Positions 6,753 through 14,173 of a DNA stretch of 21,884 bases are shown here, one piece after another. Each line of letters begins with the position of its first letter. The first letter of the stretch is position 1. The notes below the pieces were generated by a model. That model did no database searches, was not told the origin of the DNA, and worked only from the letters and a program-made list of their open reading frames with translations. Source of the stretch: 13-1-40CM-70-15 sp964641215 (GTDB lineage Bacteria > Gemmatimonadota > Gemmatimonadetes > Gemmatimonadales > GWC2-71-9); assembly GCA_964641215.1 (NCBI GenBank), contig CAZXKD010000028.1, positions 1 to 21,884 on the forward strand. Direction: 5' to 3'. The translations under genes and the position numbers were made by a program.

Positions 6753-7658
6753 ATGCGTTGCCGGGCTCATCGCACCCACCTCGCCCGCCGGCTGCTCGTC
6801 GCCGTGTTCCTCGGCGCGTGTGGCCGCGCCGCCGACCGCCCCGGCGCGGCGACGACGGGCGTCCTCAGCGTCCGTGACGATGCCGAGCGGGTGGTCACGC
6901 TCCCGGGTCCGGCCCGTCGCATAGTCTCACTCAGCCCCGGCTCGACTGAGTTGCTGTTCGCCCTGGGGGCCGGCCCCCAGGTGGTCGGCCGCACGACCTG
7001 GTGCAAGTATCCTCCCGCCGCCCTCGCCGTCCCGGTCGTCGGCGACGGCCTGAATCCCAATCTCGAGGCGGTCGCGGCCCGCCGGCCCGACCTCGTCGTG
7101 CTGTACCGCTCGTCGCTGAACGAGACCGCCGCCGCGCAGCTCACGCGGATCGGCATCCCGGCCGTCGTCGTCCGGCAGGACCGCGTGGAGGACGTCGCCC
7201 GCGCCGCCCGCCTGCTGGGGACGCTCACGGGCCACTCCGCCACCGGCGACTCCCTCGCCGCCGCGCTCACCGCGCTGCTGCGGGCGCCGCGGCCGGTCCT
7301 CCCGCACAGGGTGCGACTCGTCTTCGTCGTCTGGGACAACCCGCCCATGGTGATCGGCGCGGGGAGCTACCTCGACCAGCTTGTCGATCTCGCCGGCGGG
7401 GTGAACGTCTTTCACGACATCGCGGCGGCCTCGGCCACCGTGTCGCTGGAGACTCTCGCCGCACGCGATCCCGACGCCATCGCGGTGCTCGAGGACTCGA
7501 CCCCGCCCCGGTACGCGGTCCGCCGGGAATGGCAGAGCATTCGGGCCGTCCGCGAGCGGCGCTTTCTGCGACTGCCCGGGGAGCTGTTCGGCCAACCCTC
7601 GCCGCGTACCGCCGCGGCCGTCGCGGAGCTGCGCCGCCGGCTGGAGGGGTGGCGATGA
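6753..7658 (+). CDS. btuF: Vitamin B12 ABC transporter, substrate-binding lipoprotein BtuF
   Basis: BtuF captures cobalamin in the periplasm and hands it to the BtuCD permease. ATG 6753 gives 301 residues with a lipoprotein signal: MRCRAHR, a short hydrophobic core and the lipobox LGAC with the lipidated cysteine at 23. The mature part has the helical-backbone binding fold of cobalamin and Fe-siderophore binders: RIVSLSPGSTELLFALG, VGRTTWCKYPP, NPNLEAVAARRPDLVV, then GAGSYLDQLVDLAGGVNVF and a C-terminal LPGELFGQPSPRT. An in-frame ATG at 6684 would add 23 arginine-rich residues before the signal peptide and lies inside a hairpin, so it is rejected. The gene follows a cobalamin riboswitch and overlaps btuC by four bases (ATGA). 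A siderophore binder would be the alternative, but the riboswitch argues for B12. Confidence 0.93.
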   Translation: MRCRAHRTHLARRLLVAVFLGACGRAADRPGAATTGVLSVRDDAERVVTLPGPARRIVSLSPGSTELLFALGAGPQVVGRTTWCKYPPAALAVPVVGDGLNPNLEAVAARRPDLVVLYRSSLNETAAAQLTRIGIPAVVVRQDRVEDVARAARLLGTLTGHSATGDSLAAALTALLRAPRPVLPHRVRLVFVVWDNPPMVIGAGSYLDQLVDLAGGVNVFHDIAAASATVSLETLAARDPDAIAVLEDSTPPRYAVRREWQSIRAVRERRFLRLPGELFGQPSPRTAAAVAELRRRLEGWR

Positions 7659-8596
7659 AGTGGCTGGGCCTGGCCGGCCTGGCGCTGGTCGCCCTCGCGC
7701 TCGCCGTGCTGCTCGGGCCGGCCCACGTGCCGCTCACCGCCCTCGGAACGTCGCCGATCGTGCGCACCCTGCGCGTCCCCCGCGCGCTGCTCGGCTTCGT
7801 CGTGGGCGGCTCGCTCGCGGTCGCCGGGGCGGGCCTGCAGGCACTCGTGCGCAACCCGCTCGCGGATCCCTTCCTGCTCGGCCTCTCGGGAGGAGCGGGC
7901 CTCGGCGCCGTCGGAGCGATCGCCCTGCACCTGGGGGGCCCGTGGGCCCTGCCGCTCGCTGCCTTCGCCGGGGCGCTGGCCGCGATGGCCCTCGTGTTTC
8001 GGCTGGGGCTCGTGGGTGGCGCCGAGCTCGACCCCCGCGTGCTGCTGCTCGCGGGCGTCGCGGTCGGCGCGTTCGCGGGGGCGGTCACGACCGCCATCGT
8101 GTCGCTCGCGGAGGCCACCCAGCTGCGGAACGCGTTTCTTTGGCTCTGGGGCGGCCTCTCGAGCGCCTCCTGGGACACGCTGCTGATCCTGTGCCTCTAC
8201 GTTCCCGTCCCCCTCCTCATGCTGTTCGCCGCGGCCCGGCCCCTCGATCTCCTCGCCCTCGGCGAGGAGCCGGCGCGCTACCTCGGCGCCGACGTGACCA
8301 GCGTGAAGCGCCGCGTGTACTTCGCGGCCTCCCTCCTCACGGCGGCCGCGGTGGCGGTCTCCGGCGTGATCGGCTTCGTCGGGCTGATGGTGCCGCATCT
8401 GGTGCGCGGGGTCTGGGGACAACAGCATCGCGCCCTGCTGCCGGCAGCGTTCGTCGGGGGCGGGGTCTTGCTGGTGCTCGCCGATACCGTGGCGCGCCTC
8501 GCCGTCGCGCCGCGCGAGTTGCCGGTGGGCATCGTCACCGCGTTCCTCGGCGTCCCGCTGTTCGCGTTGCTGCTCCGGCGATGGACCCCGAACTGA
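7655..8596 (+). CDS. btuC: Vitamin B12 ABC transporter permease BtuC
   Basis: BtuC is the inner-membrane permease (FecCD family) that moves cobalamin into the cytoplasm as a dimer with BtuD. The 313-residue protein is hydrophobic almost throughout. Family motifs include LRVPRALLGFVVGGSLAVAG, ALVRNPLADPFLLGLSGGAG, LWLWGGLSSASWD, GFVGLMVPHLVR, which forms part of the coupling region to the ATPase, and a C-terminal ELPVGIVTAFLGVPLFALLL. It is about ten residues shorter than E. coli BtuC, mostly at the N terminus. The start overlaps the btuF stop (ATGA), and the 3' end overlaps btuD by 16 bases, which indicates tight translational coupling. Confidence 0.94.
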   Translation: MKWLGLAGLALVALALAVLLGPAHVPLTALGTSPIVRTLRVPRALLGFVVGGSLAVAGAGLQALVRNPLADPFLLGLSGGAGLGAVGAIALHLGGPWALPLAAFAGALAAMALVFRLGLVGGAELDPRVLLLAGVAVGAFAGAVTTAIVSLAEATQLRNAFLWLWGGLSSASWDTLLILCLYVPVPLLMLFAAARPLDLLALGEEPARYLGADVTSVKRRVYFAASLLTAAAVAVSGVIGFVGLMVPHLVRGVWGQQHRALLPAAFVGGGVLLVLADTVARLAVAPRELPVGIVTAFLGVPLFALLLRRWTPN

Positions 8597-9384
8597 TCCT
8601 CGGCCTGCGGGATGTGACGGCGCGCTATCCCGACGCGCCTCACGATGCCCTGGCCGGCGTCTCCCTCGAGGTCCGGGCCGGGGAGTTCGTGGCCATCCTC
8701 GGCCCGAACGGCAGCGGCAAGACCACGCTGCTGCGGGTCGCCCTCGGCGTCCTCCCGGCGGCGGCCGGCACGGCCTTCCTCCTCGGCCGCCCCGCGACGG
8801 CCTGGGGCCGCCGCGCTCTGGCCCGTCTGGTCGGCGTGGTGGCGCAGCGGGAGGACAATCTCTTCCCCCAACGGGTCCGCGAGACGGTGGCGCTCGGCCG
8901 CTACCCGCACCTGTCGTTGTGGGGCGCCATGCGCCCGGAGGACCGGGCCGCGGTCACCCGGGCGCTGCAGCGCTGCGATGCGACGGCGCTCGCCGATCGC
9001 TGGATCTGGACGCTCTCGGGCGGCGAGTACCAGCGCGTGCGCCTGGCCCGTGCCCTGGCCCAGGAGCCGCGCCTCCTGGTGCTCGACGAGCCGACGGCCT
9101 CGCTCGATATCCGCCACGAGATGGAGCTGTTCGAGCTGGTGCGCGCCCTGGCGGACGCTCCGGCGAGCGCGCCCGCCGTCATCATGATCACCCACCACGT
9201 CAACCTGGCCGCGCGTTTCGCGGATCGCGTGCTGCTGCTCGACGGCGGCCGCCCGGCCGCCCACGGCCGGCCGGCCGAGGTGCTCACGCGCGAGACGGTC
9301 GAGCGGGTGTTCGCCTGGCCGGTGGCGATCGAACCGTTCGATGGCCGCCCGCAGATGATTCCGTTGCGCAAACCTGTGCCCTGA
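8581..9384 (+). CDS. btuD: Vitamin B12 ABC transporter ATPase BtuD
   Basis: This is the ATP-hydrolysing subunit that drives BtuC. The 267-residue protein contains Walker A GPNGSGKTT starting at residue 41, a Q-loop glutamine at 89 (GVVAQRED), the signature LSGGEYQR at 145-152, Walker B LLVLDEPTASLD (165-176) and an H-loop ITHHVN near 205. ATG 8581 lies inside the end of btuC and yields the expected N terminus, MDPELILGLRDVTARYPDAP. Longer in-frame upstream sequence is btuC read in another frame. By sequence alone it could serve a siderophore transporter, since the families are close; the riboswitch and btuB neighbour favour B12. Confidence 0.94.
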   Translation: MDPELILGLRDVTARYPDAPHDALAGVSLEVRAGEFVAILGPNGSGKTTLLRVALGVLPAAAGTAFLLGRPATAWGRRALARLVGVVAQREDNLFPQRVRETVALGRYPHLSLWGAMRPEDRAAVTRALQRCDATALADRWIWTLSGGEYQRVRLARALAQEPRLLVLDEPTASLDIRHEMELFELVRALADAPASAPAVIMITHHVNLAARFADRVLLLDGGRPAAHGRPAEVLTRETVERVFAWPVAIEPFDGRPQMIPLRKPVP

Positions 9385-9397
9385 ATTGGAGCCCACG

Positions 9398-11386
9398 ATG
9401 TCCCTCGACGCCTTGCCTCGACGCCTCTCCTCGACGCTGTTCTGCATCGTCGTCCCCGCCGCGCTCGCCGCCCAGAATCCCAGCGATACCGTGCCCGTCA
9501 CGCCGATCGTCGTGACGGCGACGCGACTCCCCATGCCCGCCGACGCGGTGGCGCCGACGATCACCGTGCTGCAGGGCGAGGCGCTGCGCGCGCAGGGGCT
9601 CACCACGGTCGCCGACGGGCTCCGGGCCGTCGCCGGGGCGGCCGTGGTGGCCGCGGGCCCGTTCGGCGCCCAGACATCACTGTTCCTCCGGGGCGGGGAG
9701 AGCGACTACGTGAAGGTGCTGGTGGACGGCGTAGCGGTGAATCAGCCCGGCGGTGCGTTCGACTGGGCCAATCTCACCCTCGACAACGTGGAGCGCATCG
9801 AAGTGCTGCGCGGTCCGGCGAGCGTCCTGTATGGCTCGGACGCGGTGACCGGCGTCGTGCAGATCTTCACGCGGCGCGGCATCGGAAGCGGGGCCGGGTC
9901 GTCGCGCGCCACCATGGCCCTGGAGGCGGGGAGGTATGGCGCGCGCCGCGTCGAGGCTGGCTGGAGCGGCGGCGGGCCGAATGCGAGTTACAGCGTGTCC
10001 CTGGCGCAGTTCACCGCTGATGGGCTCTATCCCTTCAACAACCGCTATCGGAACGGCGTGTTCAGCGGCCTGGTCCGGGTGACGCCCGACGCTCGCAGCG
10101 ACGCGACCCTCTCGGTGCGCTACAGCGACGACGTCTACCACTTCCCCACAGACGGCGGCGGCCGGCTGGTGGATCGGAACCAGTTCACCTACGGGAACGG
10201 CCCAACCCTCGGCGTCGACCTGGGCCGCTGGCTCGGCCCTCGCCTCGAGGCGCGCGTGCAGCTCGCGACCAGTCAGACCGACGGCGGGTTCGAGAATCCG
10301 CCGGACGACACCGCCGATGCGCGGGGCACCTACCGCTCGCAGGACAACCTGCGCCGCGCCAGCGCGGACGCTCGGGTGAACGTGTATGTCTCGCCGGCCA
10401 CGATCCTCACCGTCGGCGCCAGCGCCGAGCAGGAACGTGAGCGGAGCATCAACTTCTGCACCAGCAGCTTCGGCGACTGCTCCAGCCCGCCCGTGGACAC
10501 GTCGCGCAGCAACCGCGCCGCCTACAACCAGATCGTCGCCGGCCTCGGCCGCGCGGTGTCGCTCAACGCGGGGCTCCGCATCGAGCACAACGAACGCTTC
10601 GGCGTGTTTTGGACCTACCGAGCAGGGGCCGTCTACCGGCTCTCGGCGGGGACCCGCATCCGCGCCTCCCTCGGCACGGCGTTCAAAGAGCCGACGTTCT
10701 TCGAGAACTACGCGACGGGATTCGTGAAAGGGAACCCCGCCCTCAAGCCGGAGCGGTCGCAGTCCGCGGAGGTCGGTGTCGAGCAGGGGCTCTGGGACGG
10801 TCGCGTCACGGTGAGTGCCGCGTCCTTCAGGCAGCGCTTCCGCAACATGATTGATTTCACCTTCGCGCCGCCCGATTCCGGCGACCCTAACTACTTCAAC
10901 GTCGCCGCCGCCAGCGCCGACGGCCTGGAGCTTTCCCTCGCGGTGCGGCCGGTTTCGGTTTTCACGCTCAGCGGCGCGTATACCTACCTGAAAACCTCCG
11001 TGACCAAGCAGGGCCTCGACCCCAGCACTGGCGCGGCGTTCGCGGCCGGTCAGTCCCTCTTGCGGCGCCCCCGGCACGCCGCGGCGCTCGATGCGGCCCT
11101 CGCGATCGGCTCGAGCACCCGGCTCACGACGGACCTGCGCTATGTGGGGCCGCGGGTCGACCAGGACTTCACGAGCTTTCCGTTCCCGCGCGTGACGTTG
11201 CCGGGATACATTCGCATCGACCTGGCCGGGGAGCGGGAGGTGGTCCGTCCCCAGGCCTACGGGCCGGGCTTCGCGGTGCGGCTGCGCGTGGAGAATCTGT
11301 TCGACCGCCGCTATGAGGAGGTGCTCCACTTTCCGGCGCGGCGGCGCAACCTGCTGATCGGGGGAGTGTGTAGATTCCCAGGGTAG
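9398..11386 (+). CDS. btuB: TonB-dependent outer membrane receptor, vitamin B12 type
   Basis: BtuB-type receptors pull cobalamin across the outer membrane using energy from TonB. The 662-residue protein has a signal peptide (STLFCIVVPAALAAQ), a TonB box at about 35-44 (TPIVVTATRL) and the plug domain, recognised by LFLRGGESDYVKVLVDGV, NVERIEVLRGPASVLYGSDA and VTGVVQIFTRRG. A long beta barrel follows. The barrel contains GTAFKEPTFFENY and NPALKPERSQSAEVGVE, and the C terminus has the usual LRVENLFDRRYEEVLHFPA and RRNLLIGG. TTGGAG just upstream (9385-9390) places the start at ATG 9398. Its position as last gene of a cobalamin-riboswitch operon gives the substrate. The chain ends CRFPG, not in an aromatic residue as is usual, although the phenylalanine is only two residues from the end. 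Confidence 0.93.
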   Translation: MSLDALPRRLSSTLFCIVVPAALAAQNPSDTVPVTPIVVTATRLPMPADAVAPTITVLQGEALRAQGLTTVADGLRAVAGAAVVAAGPFGAQTSLFLRGGESDYVKVLVDGVAVNQPGGAFDWANLTLDNVERIEVLRGPASVLYGSDAVTGVVQIFTRRGIGSGAGSSRATMALEAGRYGARRVEAGWSGGGPNASYSVSLAQFTADGLYPFNNRYRNGVFSGLVRVTPDARSDATLSVRYSDDVYHFPTDGGGRLVDRNQFTYGNGPTLGVDLGRWLGPRLEARVQLATSQTDGGFENPPDDTADARGTYRSQDNLRRASADARVNVYVSPATILTVGASAEQERERSINFCTSSFGDCSSPPVDTSRSNRAAYNQIVAGLGRAVSLNAGLRIEHNERFGVFWTYRAGAVYRLSAGTRIRASLGTAFKEPTFFENYATGFVKGNPALKPERSQSAEVGVEQGLWDGRVTVSAASFRQRFRNMIDFTFAPPDSGDPNYFNVAAASADGLELSLAVRPVSVFTLSGAYTYLKTSVTKQGLDPSTGAAFAAGQSLLRRPRHAAALDAALAIGSSTRLTTDLRYVGPRVDQDFTSFPFPRVTLPGYIRIDLAGEREVVRPQAYGPGFAVRLRVENLFDRRYEEVLHFPARRRNLLIGGVCRFPG

Positions 11387-11396
11387 CTTCCCCCTG

Positions 11397-11402
11397 AGGA
11401 GG
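11397..11402 (+). promoter_or_regulatory. Strong Shine-Dalgarno sequence
   Basis: A perfect AGGAGG lies seven bases before ATG 11410. It is the best ribosome-binding site in the window and fixes the start of the transglutaminase-like gene. It suggests independent, efficient translation rather than coupling to btuB. Confidence 0.85.
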
Positions 11403-11409
11403 TCCGTCC

Positions 11410-13365
11410 ATGGGTCGCTCGCTGTCCGGCGTCCTGTTGCTGGCGGCAGGCGCGGCCGCCCTGCCGGCGCAGGCGCCGCACATCACGCCCGCCGGGGACC
11501 CTTCGATCCGGGCCGATACGATTTATCGACTGGCGGTCGCGCCGGCCGATTATCCCGACCAGTCGTACGTGTACCTCCTCGACGACGGCGTCCTGCGGTT
11601 CGAAGGCGACGGGCGGAGCGCACGCACCTATCGTCAAGTGGTGCAGATCCTTACGCAAGACGCCGTGGACGACTGGGCCGAGCAGTCCTTCAGCTACTCT
11701 GCGGGGCGCGAGCGGCTGACGATCAATTGGATCAAGGTGGTGAAGCCCGATGGCACGGTGATCAGCGCGCAGCCGAGCCACGAGCAAGAGTCGCTGGCCC
11801 CCGTGGCCATGGAAGCGCCGGTGTACTCGGACGCCAGAGTGCGCCGCGTCTCACTGGCCGGCGTCGCGCCCGGCACCCTGGTCGATTACAGCTACACCAT
11901 CGAGCGCCTCCAGCCCACCATGCCGGGCGAATTCTATTCCGGGTGGCGCGTCACCACGGGACGGTTGACGCGACGTTCGCGGCTGATCGTGGACGTGCCG
12001 GCGACGATGCACCCCCGGCTCGCGGTCCTGAACTGGCGTTGGCCGACGCGGGTCACGGACGCGAAAGGCCGGCACGTCACGGAGTGGGCCACGAGCGACG
12101 TGCCCAAAATCGAGACCGAGCCTTTCGCCGCATCCCCCAACACGGTGAGCGTCCACATCGACGTCGCCGGGCCGATCGACTGGGGCGTCATCGCGCGGTG
12201 GTACGCCGACCTCACCAAGGACCGGTTCGTCCTGACCCCGGAGCTCGAGCACCGGCTCAGCGAGCTCGTGGTGGAGGCCAAGACGCTCGATGATTCGCTC
12301 CGGGCCGTCCACCGCTGGGTCGCCCAGGACTTCCGCTACGTCTCCATCTCGCTGGGGATCGGGGGCTATCAGCCCCGCCTCCCCGCCGCCGTCCTCGAGG
12401 CGAAATACGGCGATTGCAAGGACAAGGCGACGCTGTTCATCGCCCTGGCGCGACGGCTGGGTGTGACCGCGAATCCGGTGCTCCTGAGCTCGAGCGGTGG
12501 CGCGGACAGCACGCTGCCCGCCCTCGCCCAGTTCGACCATATGATCGCCGCCGTGGACCGACCGGGCGGACGCGTGTACACGGACCTCACCGCCGAGCTC
12601 ACGCCGTACGGCGAGCTCCCGTTCGCCGAGCAGGGGTCGTTTGCGGTGGTGGTGCATCCCGACGGCGCCGGAGAGACCGTGGTGTTGCCCGCGGCCCCGC
12701 CGTCGGCCAACCGGTCGGAGTCCCGTCTGGTCGGGGAGCTCACGGCGGACGGGAATTTTTCCGGGCATTTCATCGAAGCGAGCACCGGGGCCCAGCAGTA
12801 CGGTCTGCGGGGCGCGTTTTCGCACGATCTGTCCTCCACCGAGCAGCAGCGCCTGACGCGGGCCATCGCCAGCGAGCTCTTCCAGGGCGCGGTGGGGGAC
12901 AGCCTCCAGGCTTTCCACGGGCGTGATCTCGCGGCGGCTCCCCGCATTTCCCTGCTGTTGCACGGCGCTCGCCTCGCGACCCGGTCGGGGCGGACGGACA
13001 TCCTCACCCTCCCGTTGCGCAGTTACGTGCTGCTCGACATCGCGGCCAAGGTGCAGGAGCACGTGCCGCGCCACTTCCCTATCGACGTCGGGGAAGTCGT
13101 GGGCCCGCTGACGACCGCGGCCGAGCTCGAGGTGACCTTGCCCGAAGGGTGGAAGGCGCAGCTCCCCGCCAACGTGGCGGAGGCGAGCGAGTTCGGCAGT
13201 TACACCGCCGAGTACACGCAGACGGGCCGCGTGCTGCACGTCGCGCGCCGGATGACCGGGCACAAAGGGATCGCGCCCCCGCACCACGTCCAGGCCCTGA
13301 TCGACTGGCTCAAGGCGGTTTCCACGGACGATGTCCGCTACATCGTGTTGGAGCACGGGAACTGA
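11410..13365 (+). CDS. Secreted DUF3857 and transglutaminase-like domain protein
   Basis: The 651-residue protein starts with a signal peptide (GVLLLAAGAAALPAQA) and so acts outside the cytoplasm. Residues of about 60-250 match the DUF3857 beta domain. Residues of about 285-400 match a transglutaminase-like fold: RAVHRWVAQDFRYVSISLG, then KYGDCKDKATLF with Cys336, FDHMIA with His377 and VYTDLTAEL with Asp392, a complete Cys-His-Asp triad. The remaining ~240 residues form a further beta-rich domain common to this architecture. Such proteins are frequent in Bacteroidota, Acidobacteria and Gemmatimonadota; whether they crosslink, hydrolyse peptides or act otherwise is not established. The gene lies 23 bases after btuB with its own strong ribosome-binding site. 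Nothing links it functionally to B12 uptake. Confidence 0.9.
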   Translation: MGRSLSGVLLLAAGAAALPAQAPHITPAGDPSIRADTIYRLAVAPADYPDQSYVYLLDDGVLRFEGDGRSARTYRQVVQILTQDAVDDWAEQSFSYSAGRERLTINWIKVVKPDGTVISAQPSHEQESLAPVAMEAPVYSDARVRRVSLAGVAPGTLVDYSYTIERLQPTMPGEFYSGWRVTTGRLTRRSRLIVDVPATMHPRLAVLNWRWPTRVTDAKGRHVTEWATSDVPKIETEPFAASPNTVSVHIDVAGPIDWGVIARWYADLTKDRFVLTPELEHRLSELVVEAKTLDDSLRAVHRWVAQDFRYVSISLGIGGYQPRLPAAVLEAKYGDCKDKATLFIALARRLGVTANPVLLSSSGGADSTLPALAQFDHMIAAVDRPGGRVYTDLTAELTPYGELPFAEQGSFAVVVHPDGAGETVVLPAAPPSANRSESRLVGELTADGNFSGHFIEASTGAQQYGLRGAFSHDLSSTEQQRLTRAIASELFQGAVGDSLQAFHGRDLAAAPRISLLLHGARLATRSGRTDILTLPLRSYVLLDIAAKVQEHVPRHFPIDVGEVVGPLTTAAELEVTLPEGWKAQLPANVAEASEFGSYTAEYTQTGRVLHVARRMTGHKGIAPPHHVQALIDWLKAVSTDDVRYIVLEHGN

Positions 13366-13381
13366 AGGCGAGGGCCTGGTG

Positions 13382-14173
13382 ATGACGCTCCTGGCGACCC
13401 CGGCCGTCGTGCTCCGGACCTACCGCTACAGCGAGACCTCCAAGGTCGTGCGTCTGGCGACGCGGGAGTTGGGGGTGCAGAGCGCGATGGCCAAGGGGGC
13501 GCTGCGGCCGCGCAGTGCGTTCGGAGCGGGGCTGGAGCTGCTGAGCGAGGGCGTCGCGCAGCTCTATCACCGCGACAGCCGCGAGCTGCAGACGCTCGCC
13601 GCCTTCGACGTCATCGCGCTGCGGCGCGAGCTGGCGACGGGCCTCGACCGGTTTGCGGGGGCCACCACGCTGGCCGAACTCATGCTCAGAATGGCCCCGC
13701 CGGCGCCGCTCCTCTCGGCCTACGATACGCTGGTCGCCGGCCTCGAGGGACTGGCGTCCGCCCCCGCCGACGCCGTCGAGGCCGCCGCGATTCGCGCGCT
13801 GTGGCGGTTGCTCGGCGTGCTGGGGTTCGAGCCGTCGCTCACCGCGTGCGCGCGGGACGGGAGCGGCATCGAAGCCGGCGATGGCGCCGTAGTGATCTTC
13901 AGCGCTGCCGACGGAGGCGCGCTGTGCGCCCGCTGTGCCGCTGCGGGAGCGCCTGCCGGCGCCAGCCGGCTGCCGCCCCCGGCCTTCCGCGACCTCCTCG
14001 CCCTCAACGACCCCGTCGCGGCCCTGCCGGTCCTGGACACCGCCCATGCCGCCGCCCACCGTCGCCTGGTCGCCCGCTTCACCCGCCACCACCTGGGCGA
14101 GGACGGCGCACTCTCCCCGTCCTTGCCCGCGCTGGAGTTCTGGGAGCGCCGCGCATGGAACGCCGCTTCGTAG
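13382..14173 (+). CDS. recO: DNA repair protein RecO
   Basis: RecO helps load RecA on single-stranded DNA covered by SSB (RecFOR pathway) and anneals strands. The 263-residue product begins TPAVVLRTYRYSETSKVV, the typical N-terminal OB fold opening, and includes VQSAMAKGALRPRS, a helical middle, and a zinc-type region in the C-terminal half. That region has Cys156, Cys182 and Cys185 (TACARDG and LCARCA). The position where many RecO proteins have a second cysteine of the first pair is Asp159, so the zinc site keeps three of four cysteines. ATG 13382 follows GCGAGGG with a suitable gap; GTG 13379 is an equal alternative. The 3' end overlaps selB by 19 bases. Confidence 0.92.
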   Translation: MTLLATPAVVLRTYRYSETSKVVRLATRELGVQSAMAKGALRPRSAFGAGLELLSEGVAQLYHRDSRELQTLAAFDVIALRRELATGLDRFAGATTLAELMLRMAPPAPLLSAYDTLVAGLEGLASAPADAVEAAAIRALWRLLGVLGFEPSLTACARDGSGIEAGDGAVVIFSAADGGALCARCAAAGAPAGASRLPPPAFRDLLALNDPVAALPVLDTAHAAAHRRLVARFTRHHLGEDGALSPSLPALEFWERRAWNAAS

